From: a bacterium
Lineage (GTDB): Bacteria > NPL-UPA2 > JAUVJM01
Reading direction: 5' to 3'
DNA length: 64,000 bases
Assembly: GCA_030606215.1 (NCBI GenBank)
Contig: JAUWGW010000001.1
Coordinates: 1-64,000, forward strand
Under the pieces are notes generated by a model, which was given only the letters and a program-made list of their open reading frames with translations, did not search any database and was not told where the DNA came from. Positions 53,090-58,913 of this stretch are shown piece after piece. A program made the position numbers and the translations under genes. Position 1 is the first letter of the stretch; every line of letters starts with the position of its first letter.

Positions 53090-53361
53090 TTATGGAGATC
53101 CTTCAGGAAATCTCCCACGCTTTCAAATGTCTTAAAGCGCCCTGCCTTAAAATCCTCATCAGCTTTCTTCTCGGCTTCCTGCCACTCCTTTGTCCAGAAA
53201 TAAGCCTGACTTTTATCTATCAACTCCTTTGGCTTAAGGAGAATTCCATCCTTCACAGCTCTTGCCTCTAAAAAATCTCCAACCCTAATATGAAGCTTAT
53301 TTCTAATCTTGGCTGGCAGAGCTATCTGGAAATGCTCCATGACTTTTGCTACTTCCGGCAT
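53086..53361 (-). CDS. AbrB-type antitoxin
   Basis: 91 residues. The swapped-hairpin AbrB DNA-binding domain is at the N-terminus (FQIALPAKIRNKLHIRVGDFLEARAVKDGILLKP), and a helical, acidic C-terminus binds the toxin. Promoter at 53395-53423. Confidence 0.85.
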   Translation of the reverse strand: MPEVAKVMEHFQIALPAKIRNKLHIRVGDFLEARAVKDGILLKPKELIDKSQAYFWTKEWQEAEKKADEDFKAGRFKTFESVGDFLKDLHK

Positions 53362-53394
53362 ACCTCACCCCTCCTTATCTGAATGTCTGACATT

Positions 53395-53423
53395 AAGATA
53401 GCATATATCCAAACATCTGTCAA
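53395..53423 (-). promoter_or_regulatory. Promoter of the AbrB-RelE module
   Basis: TTGACA (53423-53418), a 17-nt spacer ending TATGC (TRTGn) and TATCTT (53400-53395). Confidence 0.7.
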
Positions 53424-53478
53424 TGCGATTCTCATTGTGAACACTTCATCTATCATTCTGACCCGAATGTCATTCTGA

Positions 53479-53497
53479 CCCCGTATTTAATACGGGG
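53479..53497. repeat. Palindrome CCCCGTATTTAATACGGGG, copy 1
   Basis: Perfect 19-base palindrome with a single central T, inside a GTCATTCTGAC...GAAGAATC island repeat. Other exact copies: 54085-54103, 55807-55825 and 58109-58127. It follows the gspK-tail stop in each case. It could form a hairpin in either strand's transcript. Confidence 0.85.
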
Positions 53498-53512
53498 GAA
53501 GAATCTCATGCT

Positions 53513-53584
53513 TTACTCCATTACCTCTTTCCATGAAAGTATTCTGATTGGGAGGGAACTTCTATCAACAATCGCCTCTATTAT
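53513..53584 (-). repeat. gspK-tail copy
   Basis: Minus-strand reading: EAIVDRSSLPIRILSWKEVM then E and TAA. It carries the readable gspK end with K/R and ITE/VME substitutions. It directly follows the broken hicBA module. Confidence 0.8.
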
Positions 53585-53588
53585 GAAA

Positions 53589-53888
53589 TCACCTTAAGAA
53601 GAGTGCTTTTTGAAAAGGTTGAAGAACTCCTCTCTGGTTAAGCCTGCTTGTTCTAAAATTGCAGCTAAAGTTCCTTTTGGAATTTCTTTCCGCTTTGGAA
53701 CAATCACTAACCTCACCGAGTATCCTTAATCTCTTGGCATTTTCAAGATAAAGCTCTATCGCCTCTCTTAGATTTTTTAGAGCTTCTTCGACAGTATCAC
53801 CAGCACTGGCAACACCTAACTCTGGACATTTGGAAACATACCCTTTTTCCTCTCTCCAGATTATTGAAGTGAGTTTATAAGTTTTCAT
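53589..53888 (-). pseudogene. hicB with a fused HicA remnant (broken hicBA module)
   Basis: The first 55 residues are a HicB antitoxin (TSIIWREEKGYVSKCPELGV, then SAGDTVEEALKNLREAIELYLE). After ILGEVS the frame becomes meaningless, while the next frame (from about 53715 to TAA 53596-53594) reads VIVPKRKEIPKGTLAAILEQ and AGLTREEFFNLF, the C-terminal half of a HicA toxin. A deletion seems to have removed the HicB end and the HicA start. The HicA dsRNA-binding His is gone, so no active toxin is expected. Confidence 0.75.
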
Positions 53889-53970
53889 CTCATATTACTC
53901 CTTATGTTGTGGCTACACATATTGGTTTATCAAGATTATCCACTGCTTTCTTAACTCCCCTGACATCTCT

Positions 53971-53999
53971 ATAAAACCACATTAGCAGCTCCCTGTCAA
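53971..53999 (-). promoter_or_regulatory. Island promoter for hicB
   Basis: TTGACA (53999-53994), GGGAGCTGCTAATGTGG (17) and TTTTAT (53976-53971). One of the stereotyped island promoters. The 348-base gap 53889-54236 also holds the REP-like repeat and the gspK-tail copy listed separately. Nothing else was seen in it. Confidence 0.75.
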
Positions 54000-54084
54000 G
54001 TTTTCCTCCGCTAATTTCTGCATTCAATCGTCATTGCGACCCCTTCGTCTGTCATTCCTTCACTTCGCTCAAGGACAAGTCTGA

Positions 54085-54103
54085 CCCCGTATTTAATACG
54101 GGG
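54085..54103. repeat. Palindrome CCCCGTATTTAATACGGGG, copy 2
   Basis: Exact copy of the 53479 palindrome, inside a longer GAC...GAAGAATC repeat that here also contains TTCGCTC-AAGGACAAG. Confidence 0.85.
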
Positions 54104-54114
54104 GAAGAATCCCA

Positions 54115-54205
54115 TCACTCCGTTATCTCTTTCCAGGAAAGTATTCTGATTGGATTACCACTTATGAGAGGACTTCTATCAACAATCACCTCTGTTATGT
54201 GAAAT
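54115..54205 (-). repeat. gspK-tail copy with a longer reading frame
   Basis: Minus-strand reading: EVIVDRSPLISGNPIRILSW then KEITE and TGA. Compared with the resident gspK end it has four to five extra codons (PLISGN) and still reads through to the same end, as expected from a different gspK allele rather than a copy of the resident one. Confidence 0.8.
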
Positions 54206-54236
54206 TGTTTTAAGAGGAAGGTTGTATAAGACAAAA

Positions 54237-54539
54237 CTATATCCCGGCTAAAAATTGTTTTATCTGATTATGGTTACCTGCTAATACGGCAATACATTTT
54301 TGCCCTTCTCTTAGGATAAGCACACGGGTATTCCTCTCTATCCCGGCCTCGTAGTAGGGCCTTCTTATCTGTTTATAGAAGAAGCCTGGCTCCGCCTCTT
54401 TTGCCTTTGATAGATCACACCCGCTGGAATAATAGGTGCTCAGGGCTTCTAAGATTAGAGCAACGATTTTCTTTTGCTCAGAACCAAGCTTTTTGATGCT
54501 TCTTTTAAGTGATGGCCGGTAATAGAGACATAAGGGCAC
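54237..54539 (-). CDS. RelE-like toxin candidate
   Basis: 100 residues, basic: YYRPSLKRSIKKLGSEQKK, KEAEPGFFYKQIRRPYYEAG and RVLILREGQKCIAVLAGNHN. The spacing of helix then beta strands resembles the RelE/HigB barrel, but key residues are not certain. It starts one base after the stop of an AbrB antitoxin gene, which supports the pairing. Confidence 0.65.
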   Translation of the reverse strand: MPLCLYYRPSLKRSIKKLGSEQKKIVALILEALSTYYSSGCDLSKAKEAEPGFFYKQIRRPYYEAGIERNTRVLILREGQKCIAVLAGNHNQIKQFLAGI

Positions 54540-54540
54540 C

Positions 54541-54807
54541 TTAGACTTCCCCCTTTTTTAAATTGTTAATGAACCTTTTTGTGAGGCGCTTTTCTTTGCC
54601 GCCCTCTTTCTGGGAGAGTATATCCAGTTTTTTGTATTCTTCTTCGGTGAGAACCCTTCTTATTGTCTCCAGGGGAATAAGCTCAATTCCGTCTTTAGAA
54701 ATCTTTATGTCAAAGATAGAGCCCTTCTTTAGCCCAAACACCTCTGTGATCTTTTTGGGAATGGTTATCTGGTGTTTTACGGTCATGGTAATGGTCACTT
54801 TTATCAC
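54541..54807 (-). CDS. AbrB-type antitoxin
   Basis: 88 residues. N-terminal AbrB fold (TVKHQITIPKKITEVFGLKKGSIFDIKISKDGIELIP read in two parts: the swapped-hairpin strands and the G-S-I-F-D turn), then a basic helical tail. An alternative start is MTVKHQ (residue 8). It has a promoter of its own at 54820-54848. Confidence 0.85.
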   Translation of the reverse strand: MIKVTITMTVKHQITIPKKITEVFGLKKGSIFDIKISKDGIELIPLETIRRVLTEEEYKKLDILSQKEGGKEKRLTKRFINNLKKGEV

Positions 54808-54819
54808 CTCCTAAATAAG

Positions 54820-54848
54820 AATATAGCATAAGGTAAGGGAGTTGTCAA
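54820..54848 (-). promoter_or_regulatory. Promoter of the second AbrB-RelE-like module
   Basis: TTGACA (54848-54843), a 17-nt spacer ending TATGC (TRTGn) and TATATT (54825-54820). A GGAGG site follows before the ATG. Confidence 0.75.
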
Positions 54849-54867
54849 GTGCGAAAGTAAGGAGGCA

Positions 54868-55246
54868 TTACTCCGTTATCTCTTTTTTCTCTTCCCTACT
54901 CCTTATAATTTCAGAAATTATCTCAATGATTTCCTCTATCGTAACTCTACTGCTTGGCTCAACCACATCCACTTGCTCTATATGAACATGATGGACAGAA
55001 TCTATCTCTTGCTGCCAGTGAGGGGCATTGTCCCACCGCCTGAGCAATTCTCCAGATTCAGTCTGCCAGTGATAGGAGTATTTGTCATCCTTAACTGTAA
55101 GAACTTCCCTGACATAAAGTAAAGTTTTATCAATTAAGGTTACTCTGGCATAGAGAAGTTGAACCTTAAGGTTCCTCAATAAGTTCAATGATATCTATTG
55201 ATTCAACAACAGGATGTTTATTAAGGTAGGCGATTATGTTGCGCAC
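54868..55246 (-). pseudogene. TumE-like toxin gene, frameshifted
   Basis: From GTG 55246 the frame reads NIIAYLNKHPVVESIDIIEL-IEEP and then meets TAA. Dropping one T near 55166 (CCTTAAGG) continues as KVQLLYARVTLIDKTLLYVR and the SGELLRRWDNAPHWQQEI core, the R-W-D-N-A-P-H signature of TumE/DUF6516 toxins. The last residues (REEKKEITE) are supplied by a gspK-tail repeat fused to the C-terminus. Either an inactivating insertion or a sequencing error explains the shift. Confidence 0.7.
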
Positions 55247-55524
55247 TTATACAGTTCCTTGTATCTGGCTGACCAAATGGCACAGGCTTCTTCAATTCCC
55301 TTCCAGACAATATAATCATCCCATTCACAAAGGTTCTCCTTCTTGGAGGAAAGGACCTTAGTTTCAAATTTTTTGAAGGGTATGTGGTAACGAGCTGTGT
55401 AGACCTCACTCCTTTTACCATATTCCTGCATCTTTACCAAAGCTGTCCCAATCCAGAAATCAACATACATTTCATCCTTGTTGGGAACATTGTCCGTCCA
55501 TTTTGGCAGCTTAGCAACAGCCAT
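55234..55524 (-). CDS. Protein of the TumE module, unknown
   Basis: About 96 residues from ATG 55524, with an AGGGGGTGAG site upstream. Sequence: PKWTDNVPNKDEMYVDFWIG and KENLCEWDDYIVWKGIEEAC are its notable parts. No helix-turn-helix or known antitoxin motif is seen. It overlaps the start of the TumE gene by 13 bases, so it may be the partner antitoxin. Function not recognised. Confidence 0.6.
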   Translation of the reverse strand: MAVAKLPKWTDNVPNKDEMYVDFWIGTALVKMQEYGKRSEVYTARYHIPFKKFETKVLSSKKENLCEWDDYIVWKGIEEACAIWSARYKELYKCAT

Positions 55525-55529
55525 TGCTC

Positions 55530-55712
55530 TCACCCCCTCTTCTTTGTCTCCCACATTTCTTCTCTTATCTTGCGCATTTCCTCAATTGCTTCCTCTTCAC
55601 TCATTCCAGCAAATGGAGAGTGCGTCTGAGAAACAAGCTGGCGTAGTCTATTTAAGTGCCTTTTAGCTTGCTTAGCTTTATCTTGCAACATAACATTCTC
55701 CCCTCTTGACAT
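55530..55712 (-). CDS. VapB-like antitoxin, duplicate of 58914-59102
   Basis: 60 residues, all helix-prone: QAKRHLNRLRQLVSQTHSPF then AGMSEEEAIEEMRKIREEMW. The same sequence, nearly identical over 45 residues, heads the PIN-toxin module at 58428-59102. Here the gene that follows is not a PIN toxin. It may be an orphan antitoxin, or part of the TumE module through module shuffling. Start could be ATG 55712 or the later M-L-Q. Confidence 0.7.
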   Translation of the reverse strand: MSRGENVMLQDKAKQAKRHLNRLRQLVSQTHSPFAGMSEEEAIEEMRKIREEMWETKKRG

Positions 55713-55716
55713 CTAT

Positions 55717-55745
55717 ATCAAACCACATTAGCAACCCTCTGTCAA
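55717..55745 (-). promoter_or_regulatory. Island promoter for the 55530 antitoxin
   Basis: TTGACA (55745-55740), GAGGGTTGCTAATGTGG (17) and TTTGAT (55722-55717). Same stereotyped island promoter. Confidence 0.7.
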
Positions 55746-55806
55746 GTTTTCCTCCGCTAATTTCTGCATTCAATCGTCATTGCGACCCCTTCGTCTGTCA
55801 TTCTGA

Positions 55807-55825
55807 CCCCGTATTTAATACGGGG
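55807..55825. repeat. Palindrome CCCCGTATTTAATACGGGG, copy 3
   Basis: Exact copy of the 53479 palindrome in a GTCATTCTGAC...GAAGAATC context. Confidence 0.85.
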
Positions 55826-55836
55826 GAAGAATCCCA

Positions 55837-55875
55837 TCACTCCGTTATCTCTTTCCAGGAAAGTATTCTGATTGT
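55837..55875 (-). repeat. gspK-tail copy, short
   Basis: Minus-strand reading: IRILSWKEITE and TGA. It follows directly on the PIN toxin of the 55889-56513 module. Confidence 0.85.
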
Positions 55876-55888
55876 CTATGCTTTCTTC

Positions 55889-56305
55889 TTAGCGTAGCAG
55901 GAGAAGCCTCGAAAACTCAGAGGGAGAGACAATAGGGATGCCATTAAACGGGGAGAGAATTAGGAGGTCTTTATCGCCAGTAACAATAACATCAGCTCTT
56001 CCGGCAATTGCACATTCCAAAACGCAATTATCTTTTGGATCACGACAGGCTTCCACATTTGTTTCGGATGGTACCAGAAGGACTTTGCGTTTAAGCAGGG
56101 CAAGCAAATCTCGAATTTCTTCGTCGGTCAACTCAAATTTCTTGCTTCCAACCACCCTTTCTATTTCAAGAAGTAGTTGTGGTGAGATAACCAGTTCAAA
56201 CGAATCTTTCTTGAGTTCCTCGTATATAAAATTGCAGGTCTTACTCCCGAGAAAGGCACTGACAAAAACATTGGTATCAACTACGACTTTTGGTTTTCGC
56301 TTCAT
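55889..56305 (-). CDS. PIN-domain toxin (VapC-like)
   Basis: 138 residues from ATG 56305. Acidic active-site residues lie in VVVDTNVFVSAFLG (Asp), ISPQLLLEIERVV (Glu), DPKDNCVLECAI and IVTGDKDLL. This is the PIN_3-type endoribonuclease order. The start overlaps its antitoxin gene by 29 bases. The gene ends in the sequence TCCTGCTACGCT shared with the tRNA remnant boundary at 58224. Confidence 0.9.
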   Translation of the reverse strand: MKRKPKVVVDTNVFVSAFLGSKTCNFIYEELKKDSFELVISPQLLLEIERVVGSKKFELTDEEIRDLLALLKRKVLLVPSETNVEACRDPKDNCVLECAIAGRADVIVTGDKDLLILSPFNGIPIVSPSEFSRLLLLR

Positions 56306-56513
56306 ACATCTCCTGTCTGACACCTTCACAAATCTGCCTGATTTTCCTATCGGTAACTCTGTTCTTTCTTGCACTTTTTCTCATCTTGGCAGCGATACCA
56401 TCCATACACAAAGCCCAGAGTTTTCTTTCAAGCCTTTTCTGCTCCACAGGAGAAATTCTTTCCAACGCTTTTTCTATCTCTCTGGTATCAAGTTCAACAG
56501 TAACCCTTCCCAT
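56277..56513 (-). CDS. Antitoxin of the PIN module
   Basis: 78 residues from ATG 56513, with GGAGGTGAG upstream. VTVELDTREIEKALERISPVEQKRLERKLW gives a beta strand then helices, and the C-terminus is rich in Arg/Lys and Glu. A ribbon-helix-helix or helical antitoxin fold is plausible. It is paired with the PIN gene by overlap. Confidence 0.7.
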   Translation of the reverse strand: MGRVTVELDTREIEKALERISPVEQKRLERKLWALCMDGIAAKMRKSARKNRVTDRKIRQICEGVRQEMYEAKTKSRS

Positions 56514-56575
56514 ATCTCTCACCTCCAGAATAAAACAACCATAGCTTCCACTGTAATTCCTTCTGTCGCACTCTT

Positions 56576-56604
56576 ATAAAACCACATTAATAGCCTCCTG
56601 TCAA
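56576..56604 (-). promoter_or_regulatory. Island promoter for the PIN module
   Basis: TTGACA (56604-56599), GGAGGCTATTAATGTGG (17) and TTTTAT (56581-56576). Same stereotyped promoter. Confidence 0.75.
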
Positions 56605-56606
56605 GT

Positions 56607-56667
56607 CATTCACTCCGTTATCTCTTTCCAGGAAAGTATTTTGATTGGAGGGAGCTTCTGTCAACAC
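56607..56667 (-). repeat. gspK-tail copy, frameshifted
   Basis: GTTGACAGAAGCTCCCTCC then AATCAAAATACTTTCCTGGA and the GAGATAACGGAGTGA end. One C is missing relative to the other copies, so the reading frame is broken. Confidence 0.75.
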
Positions 56668-56671
56668 CCGA

Positions 56672-56899
56672 CTATATTAACTCTCTGAACTCTTCTACTG
56701 TCAAATTCGCATCTCGCAGGATACTTTTCAGAACCTTAGGATGAAGAACCTTCCCTGAATGATAACTGATTGTTACTCTTTTACCTTCACTGTTCTTGTA
56801 AATTTTGTGCTTTCCACTCTACCGAGCAAGGGAAAATCCTGCCTTCTGCAATGCCCGAATAACCTCAGCGGAGGTTATCCTTGGAAATCTTTCGGTCAA
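56672..56899 (-). pseudogene. hicA with an in-frame amber codon
   Basis: From TTG 56899, overlapping the hicB stop (TTGA), the frame reads LTERFPRITSAEVIRALQKA, GFSLAR, then TAG at 56821-56819. After it the same frame continues SGKHKIYKNSEGKRVTISYH, SGKVLHPKVLKSILRDANLT and VEEFRELI to the true stop at 56674-56672. HicA proteins have Gln, Lys or Arg at the place, so CAG to TAG is the simplest change. The H-S-G-K active-site His is intact beyond the stop. The toxin is inactive unless amber is suppressed. Confidence 0.8.
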
Positions 56900-57120
56900 A
56901 CTGCTACCTCCAGCGAAGTCAAGCTAACTGAATCAGGCTTGGGAAATTCCTCTCCATTGTTTATCCTATCCTCTATATGTAATCGTATGGCATCTTTGAT
57001 ACTCTCCAGAACTTCTTCATAGGTATCCCCCTGCGTGTAGCACCCCTGAAGCTCGGGGCAAAAAGCGTAACAACCATCTCTATCCTTCTCAATTACTACT
57101 GGCAGACGATAAGTATCCAC
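56896..57120 (-). CDS. HicB-type antitoxin
   Basis: 74 residues from GTG 57120, chosen because AAGGAGG lies 8 bases upstream. DTYRLPVVIEKDRDGCYAFC, PELQGCYTQGDTYEEVLESI and KDAIRLHIEDRI follow the HicB partial RNase-H fold. It keeps a short C-terminus with no obvious DNA-binding domain. Partner hicA is broken, so it may be free antitoxin. Confidence 0.85.
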   Translation of the reverse strand: MDTYRLPVVIEKDRDGCYAFCPELQGCYTQGDTYEEVLESIKDAIRLHIEDRINNGEEFPKPDSVSLTSLEVAV

Positions 57121-57185
57121 TTTGGTTTCCTCCTTGCATAAATGCTTGTTCAACAATACCTTTCTAGTATTGCCTTACAACCCCT

Positions 57186-57214
57186 ATAAAACCACATTAG
57201 CAACTTCATGTCAA
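57186..57214 (-). promoter_or_regulatory. Island promoter for hicBA
   Basis: TTGACA (57214-57209), TGAAGTTGCTAATGTGG (17) and TTTTAT (57191-57186). Confidence 0.75.
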
Positions 57215-57262
57215 GCTTGCTCCATTACCTCTTTCCAGGAAAGTATTTTGGAGCAGAGGGAA
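57213..57262 (-). repeat. gspK-tail copy, short
   Basis: Minus-strand reading: KILSWKEVMEQA then stop. It overlaps the -35 region of the hicBA promoter, showing that tail and promoter are joined. Confidence 0.75.
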
Positions 57263-57363
57263 ATAGGTTGCTAAGGTGTGGTTGCCTCATTTATGAGGCT
57301 CAGCGTAAACCATGTAGTGAGCGAAGAGAATCCATCCGTGAAACAATCTCATGCTTCATTGCT

Positions 57364-57594
57364 TTAACCATACATTAATACCTTTCCAATCTCCTTTAAT
57401 TTTGCTCCCTTTTTACCCAATTCTCCCTCAACTTCTTCCAAAAATCGGACGGTTTGCCTATCATAATATCGTTCGCCACAGCTCTGACAGACAGGTACCC
57501 TTACAGGTACATAGATGATATTATTATTAACGACAAATTCCTCCTTCACCTCCATAACTTTTACCTCATCACCATGACAAATAACGCATCTCAT
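57364..57594 (-). CDS. MqsA/YgiT-type zinc-finger antitoxin
   Basis: 76 residues from ATG 57594 (ATGA overlap with the toxin-like gene). Cys pairs in MRCVICHGDEVKV and VPVCQSCGERYYD form a CxxC-x28-CxxC zinc ribbon typical of MqsA/YgiT antitoxins. The C-terminal helix-turn-helix of full MqsA is only partly present. Confidence 0.85.
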   Translation of the reverse strand: MRCVICHGDEVKVMEVKEEFVVNNNIIYVPVRVPVCQSCGERYYDRQTVRFLEEVEGELGKKGAKLKEIGKVLMYG

Positions 57595-57914
57595 TGTTTT
57601 CTCCTCCTGTAATCTATCCATAAATCAGGGTGTGGACAATATGCTGTAATTACGATGACAAGATTCTCCTCTTTGTTATACGCACAAACTACATGTAACG
57701 GTCGTCCTTCTGCTGTCTTGCCAAATGTCAAAACACTGGGATATGGTTTGTCATATAAATACTTTTCTATAACCTCCCCACCACAAATGGTTTCATACAC
57801 TTCTTTGTCACTTATCTGCCCTAACTCCTCATTTCTCATTTCATATATTGCATGTCCTGTGTAGAATACAGAATCTGTTTCAAAACATGCTCTTATCTTC
57901 TCAATCCAATCCAA
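57591..57914 (-). CDS. DUF4258 family toxin candidate
   Basis: 107 residues from TTG 57914 (AAGGGG upstream). FYTGHAIYEMRNEELGQI and the VCAYNKEENLVIVITAYCPH strand match the DUF4258 barrel, often paired with MqsA/YgiT zinc-finger antitoxins. The toxin comes first, then the antitoxin, the reverse of most modules here. Confidence 0.8.
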   Translation of the reverse strand: MDWIEKIRACFETDSVFYTGHAIYEMRNEELGQISDKEVYETICGGEVIEKYLYDKPYPSVLTFGKTAEGRPLHVVCAYNKEENLVIVITAYCPHPDLWIDYRRRKQ

Positions 57915-57951
57915 AATTTCAACCCCTTTTTAGTAGCTCTTGCTATCCCAT

Positions 57952-57980
57952 ATAAAACCACATTAGCAACTTCATGTCAA
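57952..57980 (-). promoter_or_regulatory. Island promoter for the DUF4258-MqsA module
   Basis: TTGACA (57980-57975), TGAAGTTGCTAATGTGG (17) and TTTTAT (57957-57952). The 309-base gap 57915-58223 contains this, a short gspK tail (57979-58007), the REP-like repeat, a palindrome and a longer gspK tail. Nothing further was seen. Confidence 0.75.
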
Positions 57981-58007
57981 ACTTGCTCCATTACCTCTTT
58001 CAATGCA
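57979..58007 (-). repeat. gspK-tail copy, minimal
   Basis: Minus-strand reading: LKEVMEQV then stop. Only the last codons of the tail remain, overlapping the -35 box. Confidence 0.6.
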
Positions 58008-58108
58008 ATCGTCATTGTGAACCCTTCGCCGAATGTCATTCCTTCGCTTCGCTCAAGGACAAGTCTGCCCCCTTTTCGTCTGTCATTCTGACCAGTCTGT
58101 CATTCTGA

Positions 58109-58127
58109 CCCCGTATTTAATACGGGG
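58109..58127. repeat. Palindrome CCCCGTATTTAATACGGGG, copy 4
   Basis: Exact copy of the 53479 palindrome, between GTCATTCTGAC and GAAGAATC. Confidence 0.85.
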
Positions 58128-58138
58128 GAAGAATCTCA

Positions 58139-58203
58139 TCACTCCGTTATCTCTTTCCAGGAAAGTATTCTGATTGGAGAGGAACTTCTATCAACAATCA
58201 CCC
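58139..58203 (-). repeat. gspK-tail copy, intact
   Basis: Minus-strand reading: VIVDRSSSPIRILSWKEITE and TGA. It differs from the resident end by only one K/R change. It lies just beyond the tRNA remnant. Confidence 0.85.
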
Positions 58204-58223
58204 ATGCTTTCTTCTCAGCGTAG

Positions 58224-58267
58224 CAGGATTAGAAATCCCGCGCTCTATCCAACTGAGCTACAGGCAC
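58224..58267 (-). pseudogene. 5' half of tRNA-Arg (UCU)
   Basis: Minus-strand GTGCCTG (58267-58261) as the 5' acceptor strand, then TA, the D arm GCTC-AGTTGGATA-GAGC and the anticodon arm CGGGA-TTTCTAA-TCCTG with anticodon UCU. The sequence leaves the tRNA exactly after the anticodon stem. No T arm or 3' acceptor follows here or elsewhere in the window. The breakpoint sequence TCCTGCTACGCT is also the end of the PIN gene at 55889. Confidence 0.85.
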
Positions 58268-58438
58268 ACATTTCAACAAGGGCTGAAGGGTCTTGAGTTT
58301 TAATCCGTATTTCTTCTTAATCTGTTGCACGTCCTTGTGGATCTTTTCCGACGCTTCCCTCACGGAAAGTTGCTTTGTCTGCTGATAGACACTATCCTTC
58401 CAGTCCCACACTTCTTGGAGCGATTTGTCAACCTTCAT
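58229..58438 (-). CDS. Small helical protein running into the tRNA remnant
   Basis: 69 residues. The first about 56 (DKSLQEVWDWKDSVYQQTKQ, LSVREASEKIHKDVQQIKKK) resemble short VapB-like proteins found next to PIN toxins. The last 13 (VPVAQLDRARDF) are simply the translated tRNA-Arg sequence, so the natural C-terminus has probably been replaced. It overlaps the PIN gene by 11 bases. Confidence 0.55.
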   Translation of the reverse strand: MKVDKSLQEVWDWKDSVYQQTKQLSVREASEKIHKDVQQIKKKYGLKLKTLQPLLKCVPVAQLDRARDF

Positions 58439-58907
58439 ATCTACTCACCTCCATAGGTGTAACTATCTCCAGTCGTTTGGTATGCCCCCTCTCTAAATTG
58501 ACACCATTGAACAGCTCGGACCTTCGCAGGTTAGCCAGGTGTTGATAATTCCAGGTAATAAGTGCATCCATCTCAGAGACTGTAGCAATAGCAACGTGAA
58601 ATGCGTCATCTCTCTTGCCTCGTGGGATAATGCCATGCTCCATATATATCTCAGTCAGTTCATTTGCTTCTTCCGTAATCTCTAATTCCACAGGGGCATA
58701 CTTCTTAAGCAAATCAAATAACGCCGTTCTTTTGGGTTCAGGTGCATTACCTATTTCTCTAATCACAACTTCAGAAATGAATGCCTCATAGAGATTTTCC
58801 TCAATGGATGCAAAAAACATCTTGGTCACATCCTTTTTCTCTGGAGCATCATCAGCAAAGAAGAAACCCCAAACAGAAGTCTCAACGTATAGTTTTAACT
58901 TTCGCAT
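58428..58907 (-). CDS. PIN-domain toxin
   Basis: 159 residues. LKLYVETSVWGFFFADDAPE has Glu in place of the usual first Asp (V-E-T-S), followed by ISEVVIREIG, GKRDDAFHVAIATV and DALITWNYQHLAN. The order is that of COG-type PIN nucleases with an E-T-S start. It lies 6 bases after its antitoxin gene. Confidence 0.85.
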   Translation of the reverse strand: MRKLKLYVETSVWGFFFADDAPEKKDVTKMFFASIEENLYEAFISEVVIREIGNAPEPKRTALFDLLKKYAPVELEITEEANELTEIYMEHGIIPRGKRDDAFHVAIATVSEMDALITWNYQHLANLRRSELFNGVNLERGHTKRLEIVTPMEVSRYEG

Positions 58908-58913
58908 AACTCT

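Noticed and set aside
57979-58007. Stop-bounded LKEVMEQV reading as a real peptide
   Set aside because: No start codon or ribosome-binding site, and it overlaps a -35 box. It is explained as a gspK-tail remnant.
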